Source: Eubacteriaceae bacterium
GTDB taxonomy: Bacteria; Bacillota; Clostridia; Eubacteriales; Anaerofustaceae
Length of the DNA stretch: 50,005 nt
Reading direction: 5' to 3'
Assembly (NCBI GenBank): GCA_017531485.1
Contig: JAFXKY010000035.1
Location: 1-50,005 of the forward strand
The translations under genes and the position numbers were made by a program. How positions within the stretch are numbered: position 1 is the first letter of the stretch; each line of letters starts with the position of its first letter. Under the pieces are notes generated by a model. That model worked only from the letters and a program-made list of their open reading frames with translations. It did not search any database and was not told the DNA's origin. This document shows positions 34,409 to 42,665 of this stretch, one piece after another.

Positions 34409-34880
34409 TTCTTTTCTCCGTAATAAAAAGTGACTTGTATTTATTATATACCTTTTTGCTTCTTTGTAAAAGAGTGTATATTTTTTTTCGTACTTTTTTT
34501 GATGTGTTTTGCGCGGAAGAATATATTTCCGACGATGCTTTTATGATGGGAAAAATCAAAAGTGTAAATATTTTCCCGGCAAAACGGAATAACCACACAA
34601 GAATGTCATTTGTAAGGTAATACAAAGAATTTCTGTATACAATATAAGAAAGAATGTATGCAACGACGAAATGCCCGCGGAGTTCGAATGATGATGCGGA
34701 GTATATGCTGTAAGTTCCGGTTATGACAAAAACCGCCGCGCACATCAAAAACGCGGGATTCTGCCTTGAGAGAATTATTGCAAAAATGAAATATATGACG
34801 TGAAGCAGCATAAAGATGAAGATCCCGTCAGTGAATATCTTCACAAATTCCGATATGAGCGTTATGTTATCCTTTGTCAT
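34371..34880 (-). CDS. yabQ: Spore cortex biosynthesis protein YabQ-like
   Basis: A 169-residue protein with three or four hydrophobic helices in the first 110 residues and a very basic tail. Sequence similarity is loose, but gene order (yabP, yabQ, divIC) is the conserved sporulation arrangement. YabQ sits in the forespore outer membrane and is needed for cortex formation. Start overlaps the yabP stop by one base. Confidence 0.82.
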   Translation of the reverse strand: MTKDNITLISEFVKIFTDGIFIFMLLHVIYFIFAIILSRQNPAFLMCAAVFVITGTYSIYSASSFELRGHFVVAYILSYIVYRNSLYYLTNDILVWLFRFAGKIFTLLIFPIIKASSEIYSSAQNTSKKVRKKIYTLLQRSKKVYNKYKSLFITEKRNERKKEQKTETG

Positions 34881-35170
34881 TACTTGAAAAGCCTTGACAT
34901 TATCCCTCCGCTTCTGGAGGATGAAGACAGATCGTCGTTGTATACGAGAGTGCTTATCTCGCCCCGTAAACAGACTTCTCCCTGCTCAAGGTTCAGCTTC
35001 GTTATTCTGAGGTTGTTTCCACCGACGGTCAGAAGCCCCATCGTCGTTTCGAGAAGGATCCCTTCGTCATTGAAGCTGTGGACGTCGCTGACTCCGAAGA
35101 CTCTGAGTTCGTTTCTCGCGATGAGCTCGAAGTGATGATTTGTGATATTGAGATTATGCATATTTTCCAT
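34880..35170 (-). CDS. yabP: Sporulation protein YabP
   Basis: A 96-residue protein of the YabP/YqfC family. LNITNHHFELIARNELRVFGVSDVHSFNDEG and the following MGLLTVGGNNLRI are diagnostic beta-strand segments. It acts in spore coat/cortex assembly with YabQ. The start is the ATG six bases after CGGAG. First gene of the operon, divergent from the YihY gene across 63 bases. Confidence 0.9.
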   Translation of the reverse strand: MENMHNLNITNHHFELIARNELRVFGVSDVHSFNDEGILLETTMGLLTVGGNNLRITKLNLEQGEVCLRGEISTLVYNDDLSSSSRSGGIMSRLFK

Positions 35171-35233
35171 ATATCGCTCCGATATGTTTTTTATTAAATT
35201 TATGCACATAATATATTTTTAGAACGGTGAAAA

Positions 35234-36055
35234 ATGAAACGCAGTTTTGACAGAAAATATTTTTTTTACTACATGTCCCGCATCATAAAAAGCGGTCGTC
35301 TTCCGGCGCAGGCTTCACAGCTTGCATATTCTTTTATTTTATCATTCATTCCGCTTGTGATGATGCTGATAGCGTTTTTAGGCAGATTTGCGATAGTACA
35401 GGATGAGATATATGCAGTTCTGGAATTTATGCTTCCGTATGATGCATATACCCTCGTCGAAGGAATAATAAATGAAATACTCACTTCACGCACTCTCGGA
35501 TTGGTGAGCAGTATCCCTTTTATTTATTTCATCTCCCACGCAACAAGAGGAGTAATCAGAATAACGGACAGTGTTTACTCAGAAACGACAAGGCGCGGTG
35601 GACTGAGGCTTTATATAATGTCGGTAGTTTATGCGGTGATACTTCTTTTGTCTCTGGCTGTGCTGCTTGTGATGGTCGTTTTCGGGGAAATAATACTTTA
35701 TCATATATTTGAACAGCTCAGCCTGTCCAATGAGGATGCATGGATAAATATAACAAATATACTCAGATTTATTTCCGCATTTTTTATTCTGTGGGGATTT
35801 CTCAGCGTCGTTTATGCCGCCTCCCCGAACCTGAAACTACGCTTGAGGGATGTGTATATCGGATCCTTTTTCAGCTCTGTGGCGTGGATATTTATAAGCT
35901 GGATATTTGGAATATACGTCAACAACTTTTCCGGTTACGGAATCCTTTTCGGGTCTTTAGGCGGAATATTTATTCTGCTTGTATGGCTTTATATTAGTTC
36001 GTATATAATGCTTCTCGGAGTATACATCAACAGGGCTCTTAAGGGTAAGGAATGA
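35234..36055 (+). CDS. YihY/BrkB-family membrane protein
   Basis: A 273-residue protein with six hydrophobic helices. Family features include the early QLAYSFILSFIPLVMMLIAF and late YGSLGGIFILLVWLYISSYIMLLG-like segment (here GSLGGIFILLVWLYIS). The family was once called RNase BN, wrongly; its real role is unknown. Weak ribosome site (GGTG). Confidence 0.9.
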   Translation: MKRSFDRKYFFYYMSRIIKSGRLPAQASQLAYSFILSFIPLVMMLIAFLGRFAIVQDEIYAVLEFMLPYDAYTLVEGIINEILTSRTLGLVSSIPFIYFISHATRGVIRITDSVYSETTRRGGLRLYIMSVVYAVILLLSLAVLLVMVVFGEIILYHIFEQLSLSNEDAWINITNILRFISAFFILWGFLSVVYAASPNLKLRLRDVYIGSFFSSVAWIFISWIFGIYVNNFSGYGILFGSLGGIFILLVWLYISSYIMLLGVYINRALKGKE

Positions 36056-36096
36056 AAAATAAAGTCTAAGATTTTATACTTTTTAATTTAAATATA

Positions 36097-36125
36097 TAGA
36101 CAGACGACAAAATTTAATATACAAT
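36097..36125 (+). promoter_or_regulatory. Probable potABCD promoter
   Basis: TAGACA (36097-36102), 17 bases, TACAAT (36120-36125). Transcription from here gives a leader of about 130 bases. Confidence 0.5.
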
Positions 36126-36141
36126 TAAGTACGTTTACTGA

Positions 36142-36228
36142 GTTGCACGAACATCAAGCCGCAGCAACACTTCTTGCGATGCAAAGGCCGGTTACGGCAG
36201 CTCTGACGGAAAGAATTTATTTTTCCGT
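36142..36228 (+). promoter_or_regulatory. Structured leader of potABCD
   Basis: Successive small stems can form: GTTGC/GCAAC (36142-36146 with 36164-36168), TTGC-GAT-GCAA (36174-36184), GCCG-GTTA-CGGC (36187-36198) and ACGGAAA/TTTCCGT (36206-36212 with 36222-36228). The base composition is richer in G+C than the flanks. I cannot match it to a known riboswitch class. A short reading frame (about 60 codons) also runs through it without a ribosome site. Confidence 0.4.
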
Positions 36229-36264
36229 ATCCGGTATTATTTTATGCATCGTGAGAGGAACGAA

Positions 36265-37620
36265 ATGAACGATATTATCATTGAAGCAAGGAATCTTTGC
36301 AAAGAATTTGATGACGAAGTTGTCGTAAATTACATTAACTTTATTATTACGGAAGGTGAGTTCGTCACTCTCCTCGGCCCGTCCGGCTGCGGAAAGACGA
36401 CGATTCTTCGTATGATAGCAGGCTTCGAAGAACCGACAGACGGAGAGATCCTTTTTTACGGTAAAAAACTTAATGATATTCCCGCGTACGAAAGACCTGT
36501 AAATACGGTTTTCCAGAACTACGCGCTTTTTCCGCACATGGATGTATATGACAATATAGCATTTCCCCTTCGCATGAAAAAAATGGACAAACAGACCATT
36601 GATGAGAAGGTGAAGTATTATTTGGGTGTCGTAAACTTAAAAGGCTATGAACACAGAAAAGTTGATCAGCTCTCCGGTGGTCAGCAGCAGCGAGTCGCCA
36701 TCGCGCGAGCTCTTGCAAACGAACCGAAGATGCTTCTTCTTGATGAGCCTCTCAGCGCACTTGATGCAAAGCTCAGAAAAGAAATGCAGAAGGAACTCAA
36801 ACGTATCCAGAAGGATGTTGACATCACTTTCATCTTCGTAACTCATGACCAGGAAGAAGCCCTCAGCCTTTCGGACAAGATCATCGTAATGCGTAAAGGG
36901 GAAATCCAGCAGGTCGGTTCTCCTACGGATATTTACAACGAACCTATCAATGAGTACGTAGCAAACTTCATCGGTGAAAGCAACATCATTGATGCGATAA
37001 TGAAAGAAAATTATAAAGTGGAATTCATGGGTAAGACATTTGACTGTGTTGACGAACGATTCCCCGAATCTACAAAAGTCAAAGTTGTTATCCGCCCGGA
37101 AGATATAGACCTTGTGGAAAAAGGAACGACGCCCATCCGCGCAGACGTCCTTTCCGTAACATTCAAAGGCGTTCATTATGAGATCATCGCGGAACACGAA
37201 GGATATCAGTTCATGATCCACACCACGGAATACCGTGCTGTAGGTGACAGAGTGGGCCTTTCGTTCGGACCGGATGATATTCACGTAATGCGTGCGGAAC
37301 AGAGAAATATCCTTGATGCGAAGATGCCTGAAGATAACGTCATCGAATTCCTCGGAGCGAGATTTGAGTGCCTGCAGGAAAAAGAGGGCGACGGAGATGT
37401 GAAGGCAGTCATCAAACCTGCTGACTGGATCATTTCAAAAAATACCAAAGATGCGAAGCTTACAGCGAAAGTAACGATCGTTTCTTACCACAGCGAAAGA
37501 TACGAATTCCTCGCCGAAGCAAACGGAGTCAAGATAATGCTTGAATCTCCGGATGCGGTGAAGATCGGGGACATTATAAGCCTTGATGTTGACAAAGACG
37601 ACATCGACATTATGAGGTAA
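36265..37620 (+). CDS. potA: Polyamine ABC transporter ATPase PotA with duplicated C-terminal domain
   Basis: A 451-residue ATPase that drives spermidine/putrescine import. Walker A GPSGCGKTT (38-46), signature LSGGQQQR (136-143), Walker B LLLDEP (157-162) and H194 are intact. PotA is normally about 350-370 residues. Here the regulatory TOBE part occurs twice: repeat 1 at about 250-343 and repeat 2 at about 357-451, each running VEFMGKTFDC / IEFLGARFEC ... KVVIRPEDIDLV / KAVIKPADWIIS ... DDIHVMR / DDIDIMR. The start is the ATG after GAGAGGAA. Confidence 0.95.
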   Translation: MNDIIIEARNLCKEFDDEVVVNYINFIITEGEFVTLLGPSGCGKTTILRMIAGFEEPTDGEILFYGKKLNDIPAYERPVNTVFQNYALFPHMDVYDNIAFPLRMKKMDKQTIDEKVKYYLGVVNLKGYEHRKVDQLSGGQQQRVAIARALANEPKMLLLDEPLSALDAKLRKEMQKELKRIQKDVDITFIFVTHDQEEALSLSDKIIVMRKGEIQQVGSPTDIYNEPINEYVANFIGESNIIDAIMKENYKVEFMGKTFDCVDERFPESTKVKVVIRPEDIDLVEKGTTPIRADVLSVTFKGVHYEIIAEHEGYQFMIHTTEYRAVGDRVGLSFGPDDIHVMRAEQRNILDAKMPEDNVIEFLGARFECLQEKEGDGDVKAVIKPADWIISKNTKDAKLTAKVTIVSYHSERYEFLAEANGVKIMLESPDAVKIGDIISLDVDKDDIDIMR

Positions 37621-37625
37621 TAAAA

Positions 37626-38438
37626 TTGAAAAAGACAAAGATTCTTGGACTCCCCTATGGGGTATGGATGATCGTATTTATCGTATTTCCCATATTTCTC
37701 ATGTTTTTATACGCAGTGAGAAATTCTGCCGGAAATTACACGATAAAAAACTTCAGTGACTTCTTTTCGCCCATTTACATACGCATCCTCTGGGATTCTG
37801 TGTATATGGCAGGCATTTCGACGGTAATCTGTCTTGTTCTGGGTTATCCGGTAGCGATGATAATATCAAAGATGCCTGAGAAGAAAAGGAATATATTCCT
37901 CGTTCTCATTATCATGCCCACGTGGATGAACTTCCTTCTGAGAACGTATTCATGGATGAATATTCTCGGAAAAAACGGCCTTATCAATAAATTCCTGAGC
38001 CTTCTCGGAATGGCGCCGATGGACCTTCTTTATAACGACGGAGCGGTGCTTCTCGGGATGGTGTACAACTTCCTGCCGTTTATGATCTACCCCATTTATT
38101 CCGTTCTCATCAAGATCAGCCCGAGCTATCTTGAGGCTGCAAAAGACCTTGGAGCAAATGCGGTAAAGGCTTTCATTAAAGTCACCCTTCCGCTTTCCGT
38201 TCCGGGAATTATTACGGGAATAACTATGGTATTCATGCCTGCGGTCAGCACATTCGTAATTTCAGACCTTCTCGGAGGCGGAACGCATATGTATATGGGT
38301 AACCTTATCTCGCATCAGTTCCTTCAGAAGGGCGACTGGAACTTCGGTTCAGCTGTGTCATTTATTATGATGATCGTCATCCTGGTCGTAATGTGCATTA
38401 CAAATAAATTCTCCAAGACGGATAAGGAGAGCGTATGA
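37626..38438 (+). CDS. potB: Polyamine ABC transporter permease PotB
   Basis: A 270-residue permease with six membrane helices. The EAA loop appears as SYLEAAKDLGANAVKAFIKVTLPLS, the contact site for PotA. The start codon is TTG, five bases after the potA stop, with GAGGTAA upstream. It overlaps potC by four bases. Confidence 0.95.
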   Translation: MKKTKILGLPYGVWMIVFIVFPIFLMFLYAVRNSAGNYTIKNFSDFFSPIYIRILWDSVYMAGISTVICLVLGYPVAMIISKMPEKKRNIFLVLIIMPTWMNFLLRTYSWMNILGKNGLINKFLSLLGMAPMDLLYNDGAVLLGMVYNFLPFMIYPIYSVLIKISPSYLEAAKDLGANAVKAFIKVTLPLSVPGIITGITMVFMPAVSTFVISDLLGGGTHMYMGNLISHQFLQKGDWNFGSAVSFIMMIVILVVMCITNKFSKTDKESV

Positions 38439-39220
38439 TGAAGTTTTTGAAAAAGACATATACATATCTCGTGCTGATATTTTTATACGCTCCCGTAGTT
38501 GTAATGGCGGTTTATTCATTCAACGAAAACCGTTCAAGCAAGAACTGGGGAGGATTTTCCCTCCGCTGGTATGAGAGCCTGTTTCAGAATGACGAGATCC
38601 TCACAGCCCTCTATTACACCCTCATCGTTGCTGCGCTTGCATGCGTGATATCCACGATCGTCGGAACGGTCTCCGCTATCGGAATATATTTCCTCAGCGG
38701 CAAGGTAAAGAGTGTGATGCTGAATGTAAACTACCTTCCCGTTATCAACCCCGATATCGTAACGGGGATCTCAATGATGCTTTTATTCGGATATTTCCAC
38801 ATAAAGCAGGGCTTTGTCACTATGCTTATCGCCCACATCACTTTCTGCATACCGTATGTCATACTTTCGGTTCTTCCGAAACTGAACCAGATGGACAAAC
38901 ATATGCTTGAAGCGGCTATGGACCTTGGCGCAACACCGCTGCAGACGCTGACGAAGATCGTTCTTCCGGAAGTCCTTCCGGGGATCGTATCCGGTGCGCT
39001 CATGGCATTCACGCTTTCCATTGATGACTTCGTCATCAGCTTTTTCTCAACCGGAAGCGGAGTAACGAATCTTTCCATTTACGTTTATTCCGCAGCAAAG
39101 AGGGGTATCAGCCCTGAGATCAACGCACTTTCGACGTTGATGATCCTTACGGTTAGCATCCTGTTGGCTGTTGTCAATCTGGGTTCTAATAAAAAATCAA
39201 ATGTGAAAGGGGATAGATAG
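38435..39220 (+). CDS. potC: Polyamine ABC transporter permease PotC
   Basis: A 261-residue permease with six helices and an EAA loop (HMLEAAMDLGATPLQTLTKIVLPE). It pairs with PotB. Start overlaps the potB stop (ATGA) and its stop abuts the potD start. Confidence 0.95.
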   Translation: MMKFLKKTYTYLVLIFLYAPVVVMAVYSFNENRSSKNWGGFSLRWYESLFQNDEILTALYYTLIVAALACVISTIVGTVSAIGIYFLSGKVKSVMLNVNYLPVINPDIVTGISMMLLFGYFHIKQGFVTMLIAHITFCIPYVILSVLPKLNQMDKHMLEAAMDLGATPLQTLTKIVLPEVLPGIVSGALMAFTLSIDDFVISFFSTGSGVTNLSIYVYSAAKRGISPEINALSTLMILTVSILLAVVNLGSNKKSNVKGDR

Positions 39221-40267
39221 TTGAAAAAAATATCCTTGTTGTTGGTAGTTGTTATACTGCTTTCGACTATGCTTGTGGGATGCTCAGATGATTCTGACAA
39301 GCAGACGCTTTATGTTTACAATGTCGGTACATACATCGACAAGAGCGTCAACAAAATGTTTGAAGAAGAATATGATTGTAAAGTGGTTTACGAAACGTAC
39401 GATTCAAACGAATCAATGTACTACAAAGTCGTTAATGCCACATCAAATTATGATGTTATCTTCCCGTCGGATTATATGCTGGAAAAGATGATCAAAGAAG
39501 AACTCGTCCTTCCGCTTAATTACGACAACATCCCGAACTTCTCAAACATCCGAGACGAGCTCAAAGGTGGCTCATTTGATAAAAACAACACATACGGTGT
39601 GCCGTATTTTTACGGTACTGTAGGTATCCTTTACAATACCGAAATGGTGACGGATCCTGTTGACAGCTGGGGAATATTGTGGAATAAAAAATATGCAGAC
39701 AATATACTCATGTATGACTCACAGAGAGACTCTCTCGGTATTGCTCTTAAATATCTCGGATACTCTATGAACACCAGAAGTGAAAAAGAAGTGCTTGAAG
39801 CCGAAAAGGTTCTTATTGAACAGAAGCCCATTATCGTAGGATACTTCACAGACCGCATCATGGATATGATGATCGGTGAAGAAGGTGCGCTTGCGGTCGT
39901 ATATTCCGGAGATGCGGTTTACTGCATGAGCGAAAATGAAAACCTCGCATATTCAGTACCGAAAGAAGGAAGCAACGTGTGGATCGACTGCATGGCGATT
40001 CCCACAACGAGCAAAAATAAGGAACTGGCTGAAGCATATATAAACTTTATGTGCCGCGATGACATTTCTATGCTCAATACGCAGGAAGTTATGTATTCAA
40101 GTGCAAACAAGAACATTGAACCGGATCTCCGCGCTGAAGACTGGGCAAATAACGACACATATTTTGTTCCCGAAGACGTCCTTGCAAGATGCGAATTCTT
40201 TAATGACCTCGGAGATTTTCTCCCCACATTCGCACAGAGCTGGGAAAATGTAAAATCAGCAAAATAA
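39221..40267 (+). CDS. potD: Polyamine-binding lipoprotein PotD
   Basis: A 348-residue binding protein with a lipoprotein signal (lipobox LVGC, C21). Family segments: TLYVYNVGTYIDKSV, NYDVIFPSDYMLEKMIKE, YGVPYFYGTVGILYNTE and AVVYSGDA. It captures spermidine or putrescine outside the membrane. The start codon is TTG, immediately after the potC stop, with AAAGGGG upstream. Last gene of the operon. Confidence 0.95.
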   Translation: MKKISLLLVVVILLSTMLVGCSDDSDKQTLYVYNVGTYIDKSVNKMFEEEYDCKVVYETYDSNESMYYKVVNATSNYDVIFPSDYMLEKMIKEELVLPLNYDNIPNFSNIRDELKGGSFDKNNTYGVPYFYGTVGILYNTEMVTDPVDSWGILWNKKYADNILMYDSQRDSLGIALKYLGYSMNTRSEKEVLEAEKVLIEQKPIIVGYFTDRIMDMMIGEEGALAVVYSGDAVYCMSENENLAYSVPKEGSNVWIDCMAIPTTSKNKELAEAYINFMCRDDISMLNTQEVMYSSANKNIEPDLRAEDWANNDTYFVPEDVLARCEFFNDLGDFLPTFAQSWENVKSAK

Positions 40268-40272
40268 TTTAC

Positions 40273-40298
40273 AAGCCGCCGTATGGCGGCTTTTTTAT
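40273..40298 (+). terminator. potABCD terminator
   Basis: AAGCCGCC (40273-40280), GTAT, GGCGGCTT (40285-40292), then a T-run. Confidence 0.92.
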
Positions 40299-40336
40299 GT
40301 ATTCCCGTAAGGAATGATACCCGAATTTCTTTCGCT

Positions 40337-40364
40337 TTTCAAATCCGTTTGAATAATATAAAAT
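40337..40364 (+). promoter_or_regulatory. Promoter region of the first URO-D-like gene
   Basis: TTTCAA (40337-40342), 16 bases, TAAAAT (40359-40364). A palindrome TTCAAA-TCCG-TTTGAA (40338-40353) covers the -35 and spacer. Confidence 0.45.
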
Positions 40365-40398
40365 ATTGTCAAGATAAAAACTCAAAGGAGAAAACATC

Positions 40399-41382
40399 AT
40401 GTCAATGAACAGAAGAGAAAATATGCTTGCGTTTTTAAATCACGAAAAGCATGACCACGTTCCCAACTTTATTACAGACGTATGCGGTGTCGGCGGAGAT
40501 AACGAACTTTTTGAAAACGGTCCGAAAGAAGGCGGATATGACGGATTCGGATGCCTCTGGCACAAAACTGCATCAGCAAACGGAGCAGGTGTTCCCGCTG
40601 CAAATCATATCGTGCTGACAGACGTAACAGAATGGAAGAAGCAGGTGAAATTCCCGAAATTCGAAGAATTTGACTGGGAAGGCGCTGCAAAAGCACAGCT
40701 TGCAAGAGCTGACAGAAATAATCAGATCGTTGAATACGGTTTCTGGAACGGACAGTTCCTCAGACTCATGCACCTTATGGGATTTGAAGAAGGCCTCATC
40801 GCTATGTATGAAGAACCGGAAGCTTGCGCAGAACTTCTCGATGCGATTACTGATTACAGAATCAAAACTCTCGAATACGCTGTAAAATACTTCAAGCCGG
40901 ATGTTGTTACAATTTATGACGACGTTGCAACGGAAAGAGGACTCTTCATGTCTCTCGATACATACAAAAAACTCATCGCTCCCACACACAAGAAATTTTT
41001 TGATGCAGCAAAATCACTCGGTGTCATACCGAACCTCCACGTTTGCGGAAAATGCGAAGATATGGTTCCGACTATCGTTGAAGAAGGCGCTCACGCATGG
41101 GAGATCTGCCAGCCGGAAAACGACCTCGTCCGTCTCGGCAAAGAACTCGGCGATAAGCTCGCTTTCATCGGCGGATACGATATGATCGGCGAATTTGCGT
41201 ATAAAGATGCTACGGAAGAAGAACTCAGAAAATCCGTAAGAGATACTATCGATGCATATGCCCCGCAGGGCAACTTCGGTATCATGGCTATGATCATGAT
41301 GAGCGATATGGAAAAATTCGGAAGATATGTCGGTATCCTCACAGACGAAGCGATGAAATACGGTACAAATTACTATCTCTAA
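40399..41382 (+). CDS. URO-D-fold methyltransferase-like protein (MtaA type), copy 1
   Basis: A 327-residue TIM-barrel protein of the uroporphyrinogen decarboxylase superfamily. The anaerobe branch (MtaA/MtbA) moves methyl groups from a corrinoid protein to a thiol, using zinc held by an H-x-C motif; here LHVCGKC gives H214, C216 and C219. True heme-pathway HemE motifs are not seen, and no other heme genes are near. No corrinoid protein or activase is adjacent, so the substrate is open. AAAGGAG ribosome site; biased codons suggest high expression. Confidence 0.85.
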   Translation: MSMNRRENMLAFLNHEKHDHVPNFITDVCGVGGDNELFENGPKEGGYDGFGCLWHKTASANGAGVPAANHIVLTDVTEWKKQVKFPKFEEFDWEGAAKAQLARADRNNQIVEYGFWNGQFLRLMHLMGFEEGLIAMYEEPEACAELLDAITDYRIKTLEYAVKYFKPDVVTIYDDVATERGLFMSLDTYKKLIAPTHKKFFDAAKSLGVIPNLHVCGKCEDMVPTIVEEGAHAWEICQPENDLVRLGKELGDKLAFIGGYDMIGEFAYKDATEEELRKSVRDTIDAYAPQGNFGIMAMIMMSDMEKFGRYVGILTDEAMKYGTNYYL

Positions 41383-41419
41383 AAATCATTCTTTCCATAT
41401 TGGATTCCTAAAAATAAAG

Positions 41420-41447
41420 CAAGACCATCAATGAGTTGATGGTCTTG
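41420..41447. terminator. Bidirectional terminator
   Basis: CAAGACCATCAA (41420-41431), TGAG, TTGATGGTCTTG (41436-41447), then TTGTTTT; convergent genes on both sides. Confidence 0.92.
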
Positions 41448-41472
41448 TTGTTTTATGAATCTGAAAAGATTA

Positions 41473-41727
41473 TTACCATTCACGTCCACAATTATCACAG
41501 TGATACATTTTTCCTATTTTGCTGGATGCTGCGCCCCAGAATGCAATGCTTTTATACTTGTCATCATAATTCATTCTGTATACATTTGTTGATCCACAGT
41601 GGTAGCACCTCGCAACTTTGCCGTACTGGCTTCGATGTCTTTCCCTGTTGTCAGCTTCTATTGATGCGTTTATTGATCCAATCAATACAATACCGCCGAA
41701 AAATAATAAGTAACCCAATAATGACAT
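41473..41727 (-). CDS. Small membrane protein with C-terminal zinc ribbon
   Basis: An 84-residue protein with one N-terminal hydrophobic helix, a basic linker and a C-terminal ribbon with CYHC and CDNC pairs (30 or so residues apart). Start at the ATG following AAGGAGTT. Its promoter is near-consensus. Function unknown. Confidence 0.7.
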   Translation of the reverse strand: MSLLGYLLFFGGIVLIGSINASIEADNRERHRSQYGKVARCYHCGSTNVYRMNYDDKYKSIAFWGAASSKIGKMYHCDNCGREW

Positions 41728-41750
41728 TGTTAGAACTCCTTTTTTTGATG

Positions 41751-41779
41751 ATAATAACACATAAGTATTTATTTGTCAA
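41751..41779 (-). promoter_or_regulatory. Promoter of the zinc-ribbon gene
   Basis: Minus strand TTGACA (41774-41779), 17 bases, TATTAT (41751-41756). Confidence 0.75.
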
Positions 41780-41805
41780 CATATGTAGTCAATAAAGCAT
41801 CGGAT

Positions 41806-41825
41806 TATGCATAGAATCATGCATA
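41806..41825. promoter_or_regulatory. Palindrome TATGCAT-N6-ATGCATA
   Basis: Perfect 7-base arms (41806-41812, 41819-41825) just upstream of the XRE start at 41840; a probable autoregulatory site. Confidence 0.55.
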
Positions 41826-41839
41826 TAGAGGTGATTGTT

Positions 41840-42088
41840 ATGTTTGTACCAATGCTTGATCCGGTGCTTGTCGGGAAGGTTATCGCTGATTTCAGAAAGA
41901 AAAGTGGTTTGTCGCAGGAAGTTGTCAGTGGACTTGCCGGGATTGGCAGAAGCCATCTGAGCGCCATTGAACGAGGCGAGAGAAAACCTACCCTCGAGAC
42001 ATTTTACCGTTTGTGTGAAGCGATGAATGTGAAAATGAGTGTAGTTATTAAAGAAATAGAAAATGAAATGGAAAAGTTAAACAGTTGA
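41840..42088 (+). CDS. Small XRE-family regulator
   Basis: An 82-residue protein dominated by a helix-turn-helix (KVIADFRKKSGLSQEVVSGLAG...HLSAIERGERKPTLETFYRLCEA). Start at the ATG six bases after GAGGTG; an upstream in-frame ATG would place translation inside the palindrome. Not part of a visible toxin-antitoxin pair. The divergent zinc-ribbon gene may be its target. Confidence 0.85.
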   Translation: MFVPMLDPVLVGKVIADFRKKSGLSQEVVSGLAGIGRSHLSAIERGERKPTLETFYRLCEAMNVKMSVVIKEIENEMEKLNS

Positions 42089-42093
42089 AAGTG

Positions 42094-42125
42094 AAAAGAC
42101 AGATAGACTGATCTATCTGTCTTTT
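42094..42125. terminator. Bidirectional terminator
   Basis: AAAAGACAGATAGA (42094-42107), CTGA, TCTATCTGTCTTTT (42112-42125); between the XRE gene and the oxidoreductase operon. Confidence 0.9.
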
Positions 42126-42128
42126 ATA

Positions 42129-42665
42129 TTATTTCACCAGTGCCATACCTTCTTTAATGGCTTCGATGTTGATGGGAACGAATCTTGCCTTTGAGCCCGT
42201 CATTGTCTTTTCGAGAACTTTCCTGATCGTTTCGATATCGACGATGGGGTGTCTTCCGAGATATGCTCCGAGGATTACCATATTTGCGCCCTTCGGGTTA
42301 CCGAGTTTTTCGGCGATGTCGTTTGCGGGGATCTTGAAGATGTTAATGTCTTCTCTTGTGGGTTCGAGATCAACGAGAGAAGAGTTGATGTAAAGGTCTC
42401 CTCCTGCTTCAACCTGCGGTTCGAATTTTTCGAGGGAAGGGTTATTCATGATGATGGCACTTGTAGCTTTTGTGATGATAGGAGATGAGATGGCTTTGTC
42501 GGATACTACTACTGAACAGTTTGCCGTACCTCCACGCATTTCGGGACCGTAAGAGGGAAGCCAGCTTACTTCCTTGTCTTCATACATTCCTGCATATGTG
42601 ATGAGCTGACCGATGAGCATGATGCCCTGACCGCCGAAGCCTGCCATAATGATCTTTTCGTTCAT
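42129..42665 (-). CDS. 2-oxoacid:ferredoxin oxidoreductase, gamma subunit
   Basis: A 178-residue subunit with the family start IIMAGFGGQGIMLIGQLITYAG and GPEMRGGTANCSVVVSD. It is the last gene of a delta-alpha-beta-gamma operon of the VorABCD/KorABCD type, which oxidatively decarboxylates a 2-oxoacid to its acyl-CoA while reducing ferredoxin. Its ATG directly follows the beta-subunit stop. Confidence 0.94.
   Translation of the reverse strand: MNEKIIMAGFGGQGIMLIGQLITYAGMYEDKEVSWLPSYGPEMRGGTANCSVVVSDKAISSPIITKATSAIIMNNPSLEKFEPQVEAGGDLYINSSLVDLEPTREDINIFKIPANDIAEKLGNPKGANMVILGAYLGRHPIVDIETIRKVLEKTMTGSKARFVPINIEAIKEGMALVK

Noticed and set aside
35234-36055. Ribonuclease BN
   Set aside because: The old name for YihY proteins is known to be wrong; this is a membrane protein with no nuclease residues.
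36142-36228. c-di-GMP class I riboswitch in the pot leader
   Set aside because: GCGATGCAAAGG recalls the conserved GACGCAAAGC core, but the 5' partner strand and the GGUUGCC-like 3' segment are missing, so the call cannot be made.
36637-37284. Long antisense frame across potA (215 codons)
   Set aside because: Opposite strand of a clearly coding gene, no ribosome site, composition explained by potA codon bias. The same applies to 9885-10508 and 17746-18120.
40399-41382. Uroporphyrinogen decarboxylase HemE of heme synthesis
   Set aside because: H-x-C zinc-type motif and lack of HemE signatures fit the MtaA branch; no heme genes are nearby.
41840-42088. Toxin-antitoxin pair with the XRE gene as antitoxin
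   Set aside because: No adjacent toxin-sized gene on the same strand; the neighbour is a convergent metabolic operon and a divergent membrane protein.
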